A DNA stretch of 64,000 nucleotides from Dermacoccus abyssi (GTDB lineage: Bacteria > Actinomycetota > Actinomycetes > Actinomycetales > Dermatophilaceae), in assembly GCF_034541975.1 (NCBI RefSeq), contig NZ_JAVYJM010000001.1, one strand, 5' to 3'. A program made the position numbers and the translations under genes. Under the pieces are notes generated by a model that did no database searches, was not told the origin of the DNA, and saw only the letters and a program-made list of their open reading frames with translations. Of the stretch, positions 26,219 through 35,862 are shown piece by piece. Each line of letters begins with the position of its first letter. The first letter of the stretch is position 1.

Positions 26219-27274
26219 ATGCCCGCAGTCACCGCAGACACGCTCACGCTGCCGCACCTGCCCGAGGCGAGCCCGCAGGCCGTCGAGCGCTCCGTGCGCC
26301 GCCAGATCACCGGGCCGAAGGGCTTTGAGGGTGAGGGTTTTCCCGTCACCCGTGCCTTCGCCGGCCTGACCCACGCCGAGCTCGACCCGTTCGTCCACAT
26401 GGACGAGATGGGCGCGGTCAACTACGCGCCGGGCGAGCCGCGCGGCACCGACTGGCACCCGCACCGCGGCTTTGAGACGGTCACCTACATCATGGACGGC
26501 CGCTTTCAGCACCAGGACAGCCACGGCGGTGGCGGCATGATCGAGAACGGCGCCACGCAGTGGATGACCGCCGGATCGGGCGTGCTTCACATCGAGACAC
26601 CCCCTGCTGAGCTCGTCGTCTCCGGCGGCTTCTTCCATGGCATCCAGCTGTGGGTCAACCTCCCCAAGGCCGAGAAGTGGGCCGACCCGCGCTACCAGAA
26701 CCTCGAGGGCGGCGACTCGGAGCTCATCACGACGCACGACGGCGGCGCGCTCATCCGCATCATCGCCGGCTCCATCGGCGGCCACAGCGGCCCGGGTTCG
26801 ACCCGCACGCCCATCACGATGGCGCACGCGTCCATCGCCGCCGGCGCCCGCGCCGACATCCCGTGGGACGCGTCCTACAACGGCCTCGTCTTCGTGTTCT
26901 CCGGCTCGGGGTCGATCGGCCGCGACCGTCGCCCGATCAAGGCCGGCCAGACCATCGTCACCGGCCCGGGCGACCTGCTGACGCTGACGGCCGACGAGCG
27001 TCAGGACGTCGAGACCCCGGCGCTCGAGGTGCTCCTCATCGGCGGACGCCCGCTGCGCGAGCCCGTCGTGCAGTACGGCCCGTTCGTCATGAACACCAAG
27101 GCCGAGGTCATCGAGGCGTTCGAGGACTTCCAGCGCGGCCGCCTCGGCCACGTGCCGGCCGACGGCATCCGCCCCTACCGCGCGAGCGCGACGGAGATCG
27201 CGGAGGCCAAGGAGAAGCGTCTGCGCGAGGCCGCGGCGTCGATGCCGCACGGCGGCGATATCAGCGAAGGCTGA
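26219..27274 (+). CDS. pirin-family bicupin
   Basis: 351 residues. The N-terminal cupin has the metal-ligand motif DWHPHRGFETVTYIMDG and, later, GVLHIE; the second cupin lies at ~190-290. Pirins are iron-binding proteins; several have quercetinase activity, others modulate central metabolism or redox regulation. Start ATG with GAGGAGG (26206-26212). Gene is monocistronic with a downstream hairpin and a palindromic operator upstream, suggesting stress-inducible control. Confidence 0.92.
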   Translation: MPAVTADTLTLPHLPEASPQAVERSVRRQITGPKGFEGEGFPVTRAFAGLTHAELDPFVHMDEMGAVNYAPGEPRGTDWHPHRGFETVTYIMDGRFQHQDSHGGGGMIENGATQWMTAGSGVLHIETPPAELVVSGGFFHGIQLWVNLPKAEKWADPRYQNLEGGDSELITTHDGGALIRIIAGSIGGHSGPGSTRTPITMAHASIAAGARADIPWDASYNGLVFVFSGSGSIGRDRRPIKAGQTIVTGPGDLLTLTADERQDVETPALEVLLIGGRPLREPVVQYGPFVMNTKAEVIEAFEDFQRGRLGHVPADGIRPYRASATEIAEAKEKRLREAAASMPHGGDISEG

Positions 27275-27306
27275 GTCGGCAGGAGGTCTGCCGACGCCCG
27301 ACGTTC

Positions 27307-27343
27307 GGCCCGGTGCGCGCGCTCCCAGTCCGCGCACCGGGCC
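27307..27343 (+). terminator. intrinsic terminator after pirin gene
   Basis: 13-base stem GGCCCGGTGCGCG / CGCGCACCGGGCC, followed by TTCC. A smaller hairpin (GTCGGCAG 27275-27282, CTGCCGAC 27288-27295) sits directly after the stop. Confidence 0.85.
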
Positions 27344-27410
27344 TTCCACATATCTGTGGCATCCGTGGAGTGCCCGTGCGTTGTGGGGGCCGGGCGTTAC
27401 CCTCACCGAC

Positions 27411-28271
27411 ATGACGACGAAGATCGCCCTGGTCACAGGAGCCTCTGCCGGTATCGGCGAGGCCATCGCACGCGCTCTGCTCGACGAAGGGTGGACCGTG
27501 TACGCCGCCGCCCGCCGCGTCGATCGCATGGCGGGCCTCGCCGAACGTGGCGCTCGCGTTCTCGGCATGGATGTCACGGACGACGCGTCAATGACCGCCG
27601 GTGTTCAGCGCGTCCTGGACGAGTGCGGACGCATCGATGCCCTCGTCAACAACGCCGGCTACGGCTCGTACGGCGCCCTCGAGGAGGTGCCGATGGACGA
27701 GGCCCGCCGCCAGTTCGAGGTCAACGTCTTCGGCCTCGCGCGCCTGACACAGCTCGTCACATCGACGATGCGCGCCCAGCACAGCGGACGCATCGTCAAC
27801 ATCTCGTCGATGGCCGCCCACATCTACGAACCGCTCGGCTCCTGGTACCACGCGACGAAGTTCGCGGTGAACGGCCTGTCCGATTCCCTGCGCCTCGAAC
27901 TCAAACCGTTCGGCATCGATGTCGTCACGGTGCAGCCCGGCGGCATCAAGTCCGAGTGGGCCGGCATCTCCGCCGACTCGCTCGAGCAGCGCAGTGGCCA
28001 CGGGCCCTACGCGACGCAGGCCCGCACCCTCGCGACAATGCTGCGCGGCAGCGACGCGAACTCCTCCGAACCCGAGGTCGTCGCGCGCGCCGTCGTCGCG
28101 GCATGCACGGCGAAACGACCGCGCAGCAAGTACACGATCGGCATGGGAGCCAAGCCCCTCGTCGCCGCACGCCGCGTCCTGCCGGACCACGCCATGGACG
28201 CCCTGCTCAGCGCCGCCTTCGACCAGGCACCAAAGCTCGTCGAGCGACGCGCCAAGCGGGACGCCTCGTGA
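27411..28271 (+). CDS. short-chain dehydrogenase/reductase
   Basis: 286 residues, classical SDR. Cofactor loop TGASAGIGEAIA (~9-20), NNAGYGSYG, catalytic Ser in VNISSMAAH, and YHATK (Tyr/Lys pair). The R after the second strand (AARRVDR) favours NADP(H). QPGGIKSEW and the C-terminal helices are of the oxidoreductase type often seen with lipids. TACCCT (27398-27403) is 7 nt before the ATG. Coupled to the YhhN gene, hinting at lipid metabolism. Confidence 0.9.
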   Translation: MTTKIALVTGASAGIGEAIARALLDEGWTVYAAARRVDRMAGLAERGARVLGMDVTDDASMTAGVQRVLDECGRIDALVNNAGYGSYGALEEVPMDEARRQFEVNVFGLARLTQLVTSTMRAQHSGRIVNISSMAAHIYEPLGSWYHATKFAVNGLSDSLRLELKPFGIDVVTVQPGGIKSEWAGISADSLEQRSGHGPYATQARTLATMLRGSDANSSEPEVVARAVVAACTAKRPRSKYTIGMGAKPLVAARRVLPDHAMDALLSAAFDQAPKLVERRAKRDAS

Positions 28272-28993
28272 TGCGCCCACTCGCCGGCTCCTCCGGCTTC
28301 CTCCGACGCCCGACCGGCCGGCTCTACGCCGCGGCCTCAGCCCTGACGAGCGGAGCCACCGCCGTCGGCAACGACCGCGTACACGCCGCGACGAAGTACG
28401 CCGTCGCGCCCCTGCTCATGCTCGACCTGGCTGCGCAACCGGGCGCTTTCAGCCCCGCCCGCCGCACCACGACGGCAACCCTGCTCACCGCCCTCACAGG
28501 CTCCGCCCTCGGCGATCACTTCATGCTCGCCGAGTCCCGCTCCACCGGCACTACGGCCCGGGCCCACCTGCGGCGTGGCGCGTCGGCGTTCGCAGTGCAG
28601 CAGCTCGGCCTCATGACGGTGCTCGCTCGCGCCGGCTACCGCTTCCGCCGCGAGGCGAGCGTCGCGGCGGGCGTCACGCTTGCCGCCCTCGCCGTCGTCG
28701 ACGGCCTCGCGGCACGTCGCGACGGCGCCGGCAGCACACCCGACCCCGTCGTCGCTGGGTACGGCGTCCTGCTCGCCTCGATGGCGGCTCTGACGCAGGG
28801 GGCACCGGCGGGCACCCGCCCCTCTGCGGCGATCCGCCTCGGAGGCCCGCTGTTCCTCGTCTCCGACGCGGTCATCGTCGCGCGGCAGGTGTTGCCCGAG
28901 GGGCGTGGCCGCGACGTCGCAGACGGCATCGTCATGTCCACCTACACGGCAGCCCTGGGCCTCCTCGTCGACGGCACGGCACGCCTGCGGTAA
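28271..28993 (+). CDS. YhhN-family membrane protein (lysoplasmalogenase-like)
   Basis: 240 residues with about seven to eight hydrophobic helices. YhhN/TMEM86 landmarks are KYAVAPLLMLDL in helix 2, ALGDHFML, and GGPLFLVSDAVIVARQ followed by STYTAALGLLV. Eukaryotic members hydrolyse lysoplasmalogen vinyl ethers; in bacteria the substrate is inferred. The ATG overlaps the SDR stop by one base (GTG 28268 is an alternative start), so the pair is one operon. Confidence 0.78.
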   Translation: MRPLAGSSGFLRRPTGRLYAAASALTSGATAVGNDRVHAATKYAVAPLLMLDLAAQPGAFSPARRTTTATLLTALTGSALGDHFMLAESRSTGTTARAHLRRGASAFAVQQLGLMTVLARAGYRFRREASVAAGVTLAALAVVDGLAARRDGAGSTPDPVVAGYGVLLASMAALTQGAPAGTRPSAAIRLGGPLFLVSDAVIVARQVLPEGRGRDVADGIVMSTYTAALGLLVDGTARLR

Positions 28994-29029
28994 TGCTCAC
29001 AGTAGGCCCGTCGGCCGTAGGCTGACGGC

Positions 29030-29515
29030 ATGGCCCTTCAGATCGACTATTTCGCCGCCGCGACCGACGAGGAGGCCGCTCGCACGGTCGATCTCGAATC
29101 CGGCCTGCGCTCCCTCCCCTTCGACGACGAGTCCGATTCCGCTGCACCCGAGTACGACGTCGTCGCGAGTCAGGACGTCGACCCGGGCCTCGCGCTCGGC
29201 TACCTCAACGAACTGCTCACGGGGATCCCCGTCGAGGAGTTCCTCGACTCGGGCTGGCCTGCGCCGGTGGCCGTCAGCGCCGACGAACAGAAGTTCGTTC
29301 TCCAGGTCGATCCGGGGTTCGTGGCGCTCATGTCGACGCGCGAGGCTCCGTTCGACGGGCTGGCCGCCCAGTGGGCCGCCGTCGAAGCACCCGAGGACGC
29401 CGACGAGTGGAACCCTCGCCCGCGCGATCTCGCCGACTTCCTCGCCGAGTTCGTCGCCCTGACGCTGCGCGCGCAGGACGAGGGCAAGCACATCTACTGC
29501 TGGCTCTGGCCCTGA
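29030..29515 (+). CDS. hypothetical acidic protein
   Basis: 161 residues, cytosolic, very acidic, no signal or membrane helix. No recognised domain; the pattern (short alternating strands and helices, GYLNELLTG, C-terminal HIYCWLWP) is reminiscent of small immunity-type or DUF1877-like proteins but I cannot assign it. TAGGCT (29018-29023) lies 6 nt before the ATG, so expression from its own leaderless promoter is likely. Confidence 0.7.
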   Translation: MALQIDYFAAATDEEAARTVDLESGLRSLPFDDESDSAAPEYDVVASQDVDPGLALGYLNELLTGIPVEEFLDSGWPAPVAVSADEQKFVLQVDPGFVALMSTREAPFDGLAAQWAAVEAPEDADEWNPRPRDLADFLAEFVALTLRAQDEGKHIYCWLWP

Positions 29516-29575
29516 TCCCCCACCCGAGGACCCGCCGATCCTCGGCACTCGAACGACACCGGCTTCGGGTAGACC

Positions 29576-29603
29576 TTGACCACGATGTCAAACACGCTTT
29601 ACT
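29576..29603 (+). promoter_or_regulatory. promoter of the membrane protein/XRE operon
   Basis: TTGACC (29576-29581) and TTTACT (29598-29603), spacer 16 bp. The -10 lies inside the left half of the 36-bp operator, so a bound repressor would block RNA polymerase. Confidence 0.55.
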
Positions 29604-29629
29604 GTAAAGGAACCTTCACAGTAAAGCGT
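29594..29629. promoter_or_regulatory. 36-bp double-dyad operator
   Basis: The arms ACGCTTTACTGT (29594-29605) and ACAGTAAAGCGT (29618-29629) are perfect; pairing continues inward with one mismatch to an AA centre. Each half is itself a dyad: CTTTAC-T-GTAAAG on the left, CTTCAC-A-GTAAAG on the right. Two HTH dimers could bind side by side. The obvious candidate is the XRE regulator encoded at 30110. Confidence 0.75.
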
Positions 29630-29655
29630 CTTTGACATTGCGAAAGGGAGCCATC

Positions 29656-30108
29656 ATGACCACGCAGAGCACCTGGGGCACCACACGTTCGGGCCGCTCG
29701 CCCTGGCCGGGCGCCATCGGAATCGGCGTTGCGGTGGCCGTCGTCCTCGGCCTCGCCGCCTGGGCGTTCGCCAGCGGCACCAACGGTGTCGTTTACGGCA
29801 TCGTTCTCGCCGCCGCGTCCTTCATGCCGGGTCTCGCACTCGGGTGGATCCTCGTCGTCGACCGGCGCACCGTGAAGGGCGCGGTGCGCAACCCGGAGGA
29901 GTCGATCGAAGCGCAGTGGTACGACAGGGCCACGCGCGGCACCTTCCACGACCTGCTCGTCGTCATGGGTCTCACCGCGATGGCACTGAGCGTCGTGCCG
30001 CAGTGGCGCGACGGACTCACCGCGTCGGACACCCTCGTCGCCTGCATGGTCTTCGCCGCTGCGGACGTGAGCGTGCGCTACCTGCTCACCAAGCGACGCG
30101 AGAGCTGA
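29656..30108 (+). CDS. four-helix membrane protein of XRE-linked pair (DUF2178-like)
   Basis: 150 residues with about four hydrophobic helices (~20-40, ~45-68, ~100-115, ~122-142) and a basic C-terminus. AAAGGGAG lies before the ATG. Small membrane proteins of this kind next to a single-HTH XRE gene recur in Firmicutes and Actinobacteria; function unknown. DUF2178 assignment is tentative. Only 1 bp separates its stop from the regulator start. Confidence 0.7.
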   Translation: MTTQSTWGTTRSGRSPWPGAIGIGVAVAVVLGLAAWAFASGTNGVVYGIVLAAASFMPGLALGWILVVDRRTVKGAVRNPEESIEAQWYDRATRGTFHDLLVVMGLTAMALSVVPQWRDGLTASDTLVACMVFAAADVSVRYLLTKRRES

Positions 30109-30109
30109 C

Positions 30110-30304
30110 ATGGAGAACAACCTTCCCGCGCTGCGCGCCGAGCGCGGCTGGTCGCAACAGCGGCTGGCCGACGAGCTCGGCGTCTCGCGGCAGACCGTCA
30201 TCTCGATCGAGAAGGGGCGTTACGACGCCTCGCTCCCCCTGGCCTTCAGCCTCGCGCGCGTCTTCACGTGCCGCATCGAGGACATCTTCACGCCCGAGGG
30301 CTAG
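30110..30304 (+). CDS. XRE-family HTH regulator (stand-alone domain)
   Basis: 64 residues, a single Cro/CI-type helix-turn-helix: LRAERGWSQQRLADELGVSRQTVISIEKGRY, then the family ending FSLARVFTCRIEDIFTPEG. Probably autoregulates the operon through the double-dyad operator. Its TAG stop shares bases with the TAG of the convergent gene (CTAG at 30301-30304). Confidence 0.92.
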   Translation: MENNLPALRAERGWSQQRLADELGVSRQTVISIEKGRYDASLPLAFSLARVFTCRIEDIFTPEG

Positions 30305-30746
30305 AGCTCGGCGAGCCCCAGCGTTTCGTAAGCGTGCCAGGCCGGCTCCTCGTACGGGTGCGCAGCCAGGACGGCGTCGACGACGCGGCGAGCGTCACGC
30401 CGAGGCACGACCATCTCTACGCGCATCTCGTCGACGACCTCGGGCTCACCGACCCGACCGATCGTCGGGCGGGCCCCGACCTGGGGCTCGAATCGCCCTT
30501 CACCTGCCGCGCTGAACGAGCAGGCCCGGTAGTCACCGATCGCCCCGGCGCCGGCACGGGCCGCCGCCCGTCGAACACGGTCGGCAGCCTCCCGCGGCAC
30601 GAAAACCACGACGACGACCAACCCGCCCGAACGCGAACGATCCTGACGGGCGGGCGCGACGACATTGCCCACCTCACGCGAGTTCCCCGCCTCGTCGCTC
30701 ACCATTCCGAGGTAGGCGAGCGCCGTCCGCACGAACCTCGACGCCA

Positions 30747-30747
<1 letters not shown>
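30301..30747 (-). CDS. NIF3/YqfO C-terminal (CutA-like) domain protein with SepF-like N-terminus
   Basis: 148 residues. Residues ~50-148 match the ferredoxin-like insertion domain of NIF3/YqfO proteins: VVVVFVPREAADRVRRA, GAGAIGDYRACSF, GRFEPQVGARPTIG and VDAVLAAHPYEEPAWH. The metal-binding NIF3 core is absent. The first ~20 residues (FVRTALAYLGMVSDE) look like the amphipathic opening helix of SepF proteins. The start codon overlaps the pfkA stop (TGATG), so it is translated with pfkA. Function unknown. Confidence 0.72.
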
Positions 30748-31793
<1,046 letters not shown>

Positions 31794-31941
31794 GGTTCCA
31801 GTCTCACGCATTCGCCCCGGCGGGACGAATGGAGGCGGCGGCGTCTCTCCCACCGGACGCCCCGCCCAGCCACCGGCTAGCGCAGTGATTCGGCTCACCG
31901 GTGCGGCTCATGTCACCTCCAGGTCATCTTGAGATAGGACA

Positions 31942-34900
31942 ATGCGCCTCATGACGAGCGATTCACCCGAAAGTACGCTGCTGCGGGCCGACCGGGCGCC
32001 GGCGCCACGAACGCTCGTCGACATCCTGCGCGAGACGGTGGCCGCCAACCCGGATGCGCCGGCGGTGGACAACGGTGTCGACGTCATGACGTACGCCGAG
32101 TTCGCCGACGCCGCAGAGCAGTTCGCCGACGCCCTACACGAGATGGGTATCGGCTCCGGCGAACGCATCGGCATCCGCATCCCGTCCGGAACGCTCGACC
32201 TCTACGTCGCGATCGCCGGCACCCTCGTCGCTGGATGCGCCTACGTCCCGGTCGATTTCGACGATCCCGACGAGCGGGCCGACACCGTCTTCGGCGAGGC
32301 CGACGTCGCCGCCATCGCAGGCAAGGACCTCGTCATCAGCCCCCGTGAACACGAGCACGCGGACGACGGCGACACCCACACCGGCGACCCCGGCCTCACC
32401 GACGACGCGTGGATCATCTTCACGTCGGGTTCTACGGGCAAGCCCAAGGGCGTCGCCGTGACGCACCGCAACGCCGCCGCCTTCGTCGACGCCGAGGCGA
32501 ACCTCTTCCTCCAGGACGCCCCCATCGGCCCGGGCGACCGCGTCATGGCCGGCCTGTCGGTGGCGTTCGACGCGAGCTGCGAGGAGATCTGGCTCGCGTG
32601 GCGTTACGGGGCCTGCCTCGTGCCCGCGCCGCGCAGCCTCGTGAAGTCCGGCATGGATCTCGGCCCGTGGCTGAGCGCCAACGACATCACCGTCATCTCG
32701 ACCGTGCCGACGCTCGTCGCGCTCTGGCCGCACGAGGCGCTGGCCGAGGTGCGCCTGCTCATCCTCGGCGGAGAGGCCTGCCCGCCCGAGATCGGCGCGC
32801 GCCTGGCGAACGAGCGACGCGAGGTGTGGAACACCTACGGCCCCACCGAGGCCACCGTCGTCGCGTGTGCCGCGCAGCTGACGGGCGAACCACCCGTGCG
32901 CATCGGCCTGCCGCTGGACGGCTGGGATCTCGCGGTCGTCGACGGCGAGGGCAACCCCGTGCCCGAGGGCGAGCCCGGCGAGCTCATCATCGGCGGCGTC
33001 GGCCTCGCCCGCTACCTCGACCCGGCCAAGGACGCGGAGAAGTACGCCCCCATGCCGACACTCGGCTGGGAACGCGCCTACCGCAGCGGCGACATCGTCG
33101 TGAACGACCCACAGGGCCTCGTCTTCAACGGCCGAGCCGACGACCAGATCAAGCTCGGCGGCCGGCGCATCGAGCTCGGCGAGATCGACTCGAACCTGCT
33201 CCAGCTTCCCGGCGTGAGCGGCGCAGCCGCTGCCGTGCGTACCTCCCAGACCGGCAACAAGCTTCTCGTCGGCTACCTCACGGTCGAGGACGGTTTCGAC
33301 CGCAAGGCCGCCACCGCCCACCTGCGCGAGACGATGCCCGCGGCCCTCGTGCCGCAGCTCGCCGTCGTCGACACGCTGCCGACGCGCACCTCCGGCAAAA
33401 TCGACCGCGACGCCCTGCCGTGGCCACTCGAGATCACCGCCGACGACGAGGACGGCGCCTTCACCGGCACCGCAGCCCGCCTTCGCGAGCTCTACACCGC
33501 CATCCTCGGCGCACCGCCGGCCTCCCCCGAGGACAACTTCTTCGACCTCGGCGGCGGTTCGCTCAGCGCCGCCCAACTCGTCGCCCGCGTCCGCGAGACG
33601 CACCCCGAGTTCACGGTCGCCGACGTCTACGAGAACGAGTCGATCGCCGAACTCGCCGCCGCGATCGACGCGATGGATTCGCCGACCACGCGCCTCAACG
33701 ACGACGTCGTCCGGGTCCGGCGCAGCACCCAGACGATGCAGGTGGTCGCCTCCCTCGCCGTCCGGCAGTTCTCCGCGCTGCGGTGGCTGACGTGGCTCGG
33801 AGCGGGCGCGAACCTCGCCCACGCCGTCGGACTCGAGTGGATTCCGACCCTCGACTGGTTCTGGATCGCCCTCGGCTGGGTGCTCTTCGTCGCGCCGCCG
33901 GGACGCATGATCCTGGCCGCGCTCGCCGCCCGCGTCATCCTGCGGGGCGTGCAGCCCGGCGCCTACACCCGTGGTGGACGCACCCACCTGCGCGTCTGGC
34001 TCGCCGAGCGTCTGGCCGACGAACTCGGGGCGACGACGCTCGCGGGCGCTCCCCTCGTGAAGTTCTACGCACGGCTGCTCGGCTGCGACATCCGCAAACA
34101 CGTCGACCTGCACAGCCTGCCTCCGGTCACCGGCCTGCTCACGCTCGGCAAGGGCTGCTCCGTCGAGCCCGAGGTGGAACTGCGCGGGCACTGGATCGAC
34201 GGCGACGTCTTCCACCTCGGGCGCATCGAGGTCGGCGCGAACGCCCGCGTCGGCACCCGCTCGACGCTCCTGCCGGGCGCACGCATCGGCAAGCGCGCCG
34301 AGGTGGCCCCCGGTTCCGGCGTCTTCGGCGACGTCCGCGCCGGTGAACTGTGGTCGGGCGCGCCGGCCGTCCACATCGGCGAGGCACGCGGCCCGTGGGA
34401 GGACGAGGCGCCGCCGAACAAGCCGATCTGGCTCGGCGCCTACGCCGCCTCCGGTATCGCAGCCTCCCTCGTGCCCGCCGTCGGGGCCGCAGCCGGCATC
34501 GCCGTCTGCTGGCCCTGGCTGAAGGACGCCGACTCGGTCGCCGACCTCGCTCGCATCACCGCGATCGGCGTCGTGCCCGCCACGCTCGTCGGGTTCATCG
34601 CGACGGCCCTCGTCATCCTGGGCGCCGTGCGCCTGCTCGGCCACGGTCTGCGCGAGGGCTACCACCCCATCCACGGCGGCCAGGGCTGGCGCGCGTGGAC
34701 GACGATCCGCCTCCTCGACGAGGCGCGCACCTGGCTCTTCCCGCTCTACTCGAGCACCCTCACGCCCGTCTGGCTGCGTGCGCTCGGCGCCCGCATCGGC
34801 AAGGACGTCGAGGCCTCGACCGTGCTCATGCTCCCGAAGATGGCCGACATCGGCGCCGGGTCGTTCCTCGCCGACGACACCCTCGTCGCGAACTACGAGC

Positions 34901-35862
34901 TCGGCGGCGGTTGGATCCGTATCGCGCCGGTCAAGGTCGGCAAGGGCGCCTTCCTCGGAAACTCCGGTATGGCCGCGCCGGGCCGCAAGGTGCCCAAGCG
35001 CGGACTCGTCGCGGTACTTTCTGCGGCACCCGCTCGCGGCAGCGCGAAGAAGGGCACGAGTTGGCTCGGCTCTCCTCCACAGCGCCTGCGCCGCGAAGCC
35101 GGCGAGTCAGACACGAGCCGCACCACCGCGCCGCCGCAGCGCCTGCGTGTGGCCCGCGCCGTCGTCGAGGCGCTGCGCATCGTGCCGCAGAGCCTCCACT
35201 CCGCGCTCATCGCCGGGTCGGCTCTCACGATGCTCGCTGTCGCCGACCGTTACAGCTGGCTCGCCGCGGCCCTCACCGGAGGCTGCGTCCTCGTCGTGGC
35301 CGGGGCCCTCGGCGGCCTCTCGGCCGTCGTCGCGAAGTGGTTGCTCGTCGGTCGGCTCCGGGTCACCGAGTACCCGCTGTGGAGTTCGTTCGTGTGGCGC
35401 AACGAGCTCGCCGACACCTTCACCGAGGTCATCGCGGCACCGTGGCTCATCCGCGCGAACGCGGGCACGCCGGTGCTCAACCTCTGGCTGCGCCTCATGG
35501 GCGCGAAGATCGGCCACGGCGTGTGGTGCGAGACGTACTGGCTGCCCGAGGCCGACCTCATCCGCCTCGGCGACGGCGCCTGCGTCAACGCGGGCTGTGT
35601 CGTGCAGACCCACCTCTTCCACGACCGCATCCTCGCCATGGACACCGTCACCCTCGGTGACGGCGCCACCCTCGGACCCAACAGTGTCGTGCTCCCCGCA
35701 GCCGCGCTGGGCCGTCACGCTACGGTGGGGCCGACGTCGCTCGTCATGCGTGGCGAGAGCGTCCCCGACAAGACCCGCTGGCTCGGTAACCCCATCGGCC
35801 CGTGGCTCGAGGACGACGACGACACCCCGGAAACCACCCGTGAACGGAGCGCACGAGCATGA
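31942..35862 (+). CDS. Pls/PosA-type single-module NRPS with membrane C-terminus
   Basis: 1306 residues. Adenylation domain ~25-510 (FTSGSTGKPKG at ~158, NTYGPTEATV, RSGDIV, A10 lysine in RTSGKIDRD), carrier domain with phosphopantetheine Ser in FFDLGGGSLSAAQL (~540), no condensation domain and no thioesterase. The remaining ~700 residues contain about six membrane helices and repeated hexapeptide-like (left-handed beta helix) soluble segments, as in poly-epsilon-lysine synthetase. Product likely an isopeptide-linked amino-acid polymer or adduct. Start could be ATG 31951 instead. Overlaps the M1 peptidase by 4 nt. Confidence 0.87.
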   Translation: MRLMTSDSPESTLLRADRAPAPRTLVDILRETVAANPDAPAVDNGVDVMTYAEFADAAEQFADALHEMGIGSGERIGIRIPSGTLDLYVAIAGTLVAGCAYVPVDFDDPDERADTVFGEADVAAIAGKDLVISPREHEHADDGDTHTGDPGLTDDAWIIFTSGSTGKPKGVAVTHRNAAAFVDAEANLFLQDAPIGPGDRVMAGLSVAFDASCEEIWLAWRYGACLVPAPRSLVKSGMDLGPWLSANDITVISTVPTLVALWPHEALAEVRLLILGGEACPPEIGARLANERREVWNTYGPTEATVVACAAQLTGEPPVRIGLPLDGWDLAVVDGEGNPVPEGEPGELIIGGVGLARYLDPAKDAEKYAPMPTLGWERAYRSGDIVVNDPQGLVFNGRADDQIKLGGRRIELGEIDSNLLQLPGVSGAAAAVRTSQTGNKLLVGYLTVEDGFDRKAATAHLRETMPAALVPQLAVVDTLPTRTSGKIDRDALPWPLEITADDEDGAFTGTAARLRELYTAILGAPPASPEDNFFDLGGGSLSAAQLVARVRETHPEFTVADVYENESIAELAAAIDAMDSPTTRLNDDVVRVRRSTQTMQVVASLAVRQFSALRWLTWLGAGANLAHAVGLEWIPTLDWFWIALGWVLFVAPPGRMILAALAARVILRGVQPGAYTRGGRTHLRVWLAERLADELGATTLAGAPLVKFYARLLGCDIRKHVDLHSLPPVTGLLTLGKGCSVEPEVELRGHWIDGDVFHLGRIEVGANARVGTRSTLLPGARIGKRAEVAPGSGVFGDVRAGELWSGAPAVHIGEARGPWEDEAPPNKPIWLGAYAASGIAASLVPAVGAAAGIAVCWPWLKDADSVADLARITAIGVVPATLVGFIATALVILGAVRLLGHGLREGYHPIHGGQGWRAWTTIRLLDEARTWLFPLYSSTLTPVWLRALGARIGKDVEASTVLMLPKMADIGAGSFLADDTLVANYELGGGWIRIAPVKVGKGAFLGNSGMAAPGRKVPKRGLVAVLSAAPARGSAKKGTSWLGSPPQRLRREAGESDTSRTTAPPQRLRVARAVVEALRIVPQSLHSALIAGSALTMLAVADRYSWLAAALTGGCVLVVAGALGGLSAVVAKWLLVGRLRVTEYPLWSSFVWRNELADTFTEVIAAPWLIRANAGTPVLNLWLRLMGAKIGHGVWCETYWLPEADLIRLGDGACVNAGCVVQTHLFHDRILAMDTVTLGDGATLGPNSVVLPAAALGRHATVGPTSLVMRGESVPDKTRWLGNPIGPWLEDDDDTPETTRERSARA

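Noticed and set aside
32134..34674. An 846-codon open frame antisense to the NRPS gene
   Set aside because: High GC gives long antisense frames; its composition is Arg/Asp/Val-rich without any domain, while the plus strand encodes a complete NRPS with all motifs.
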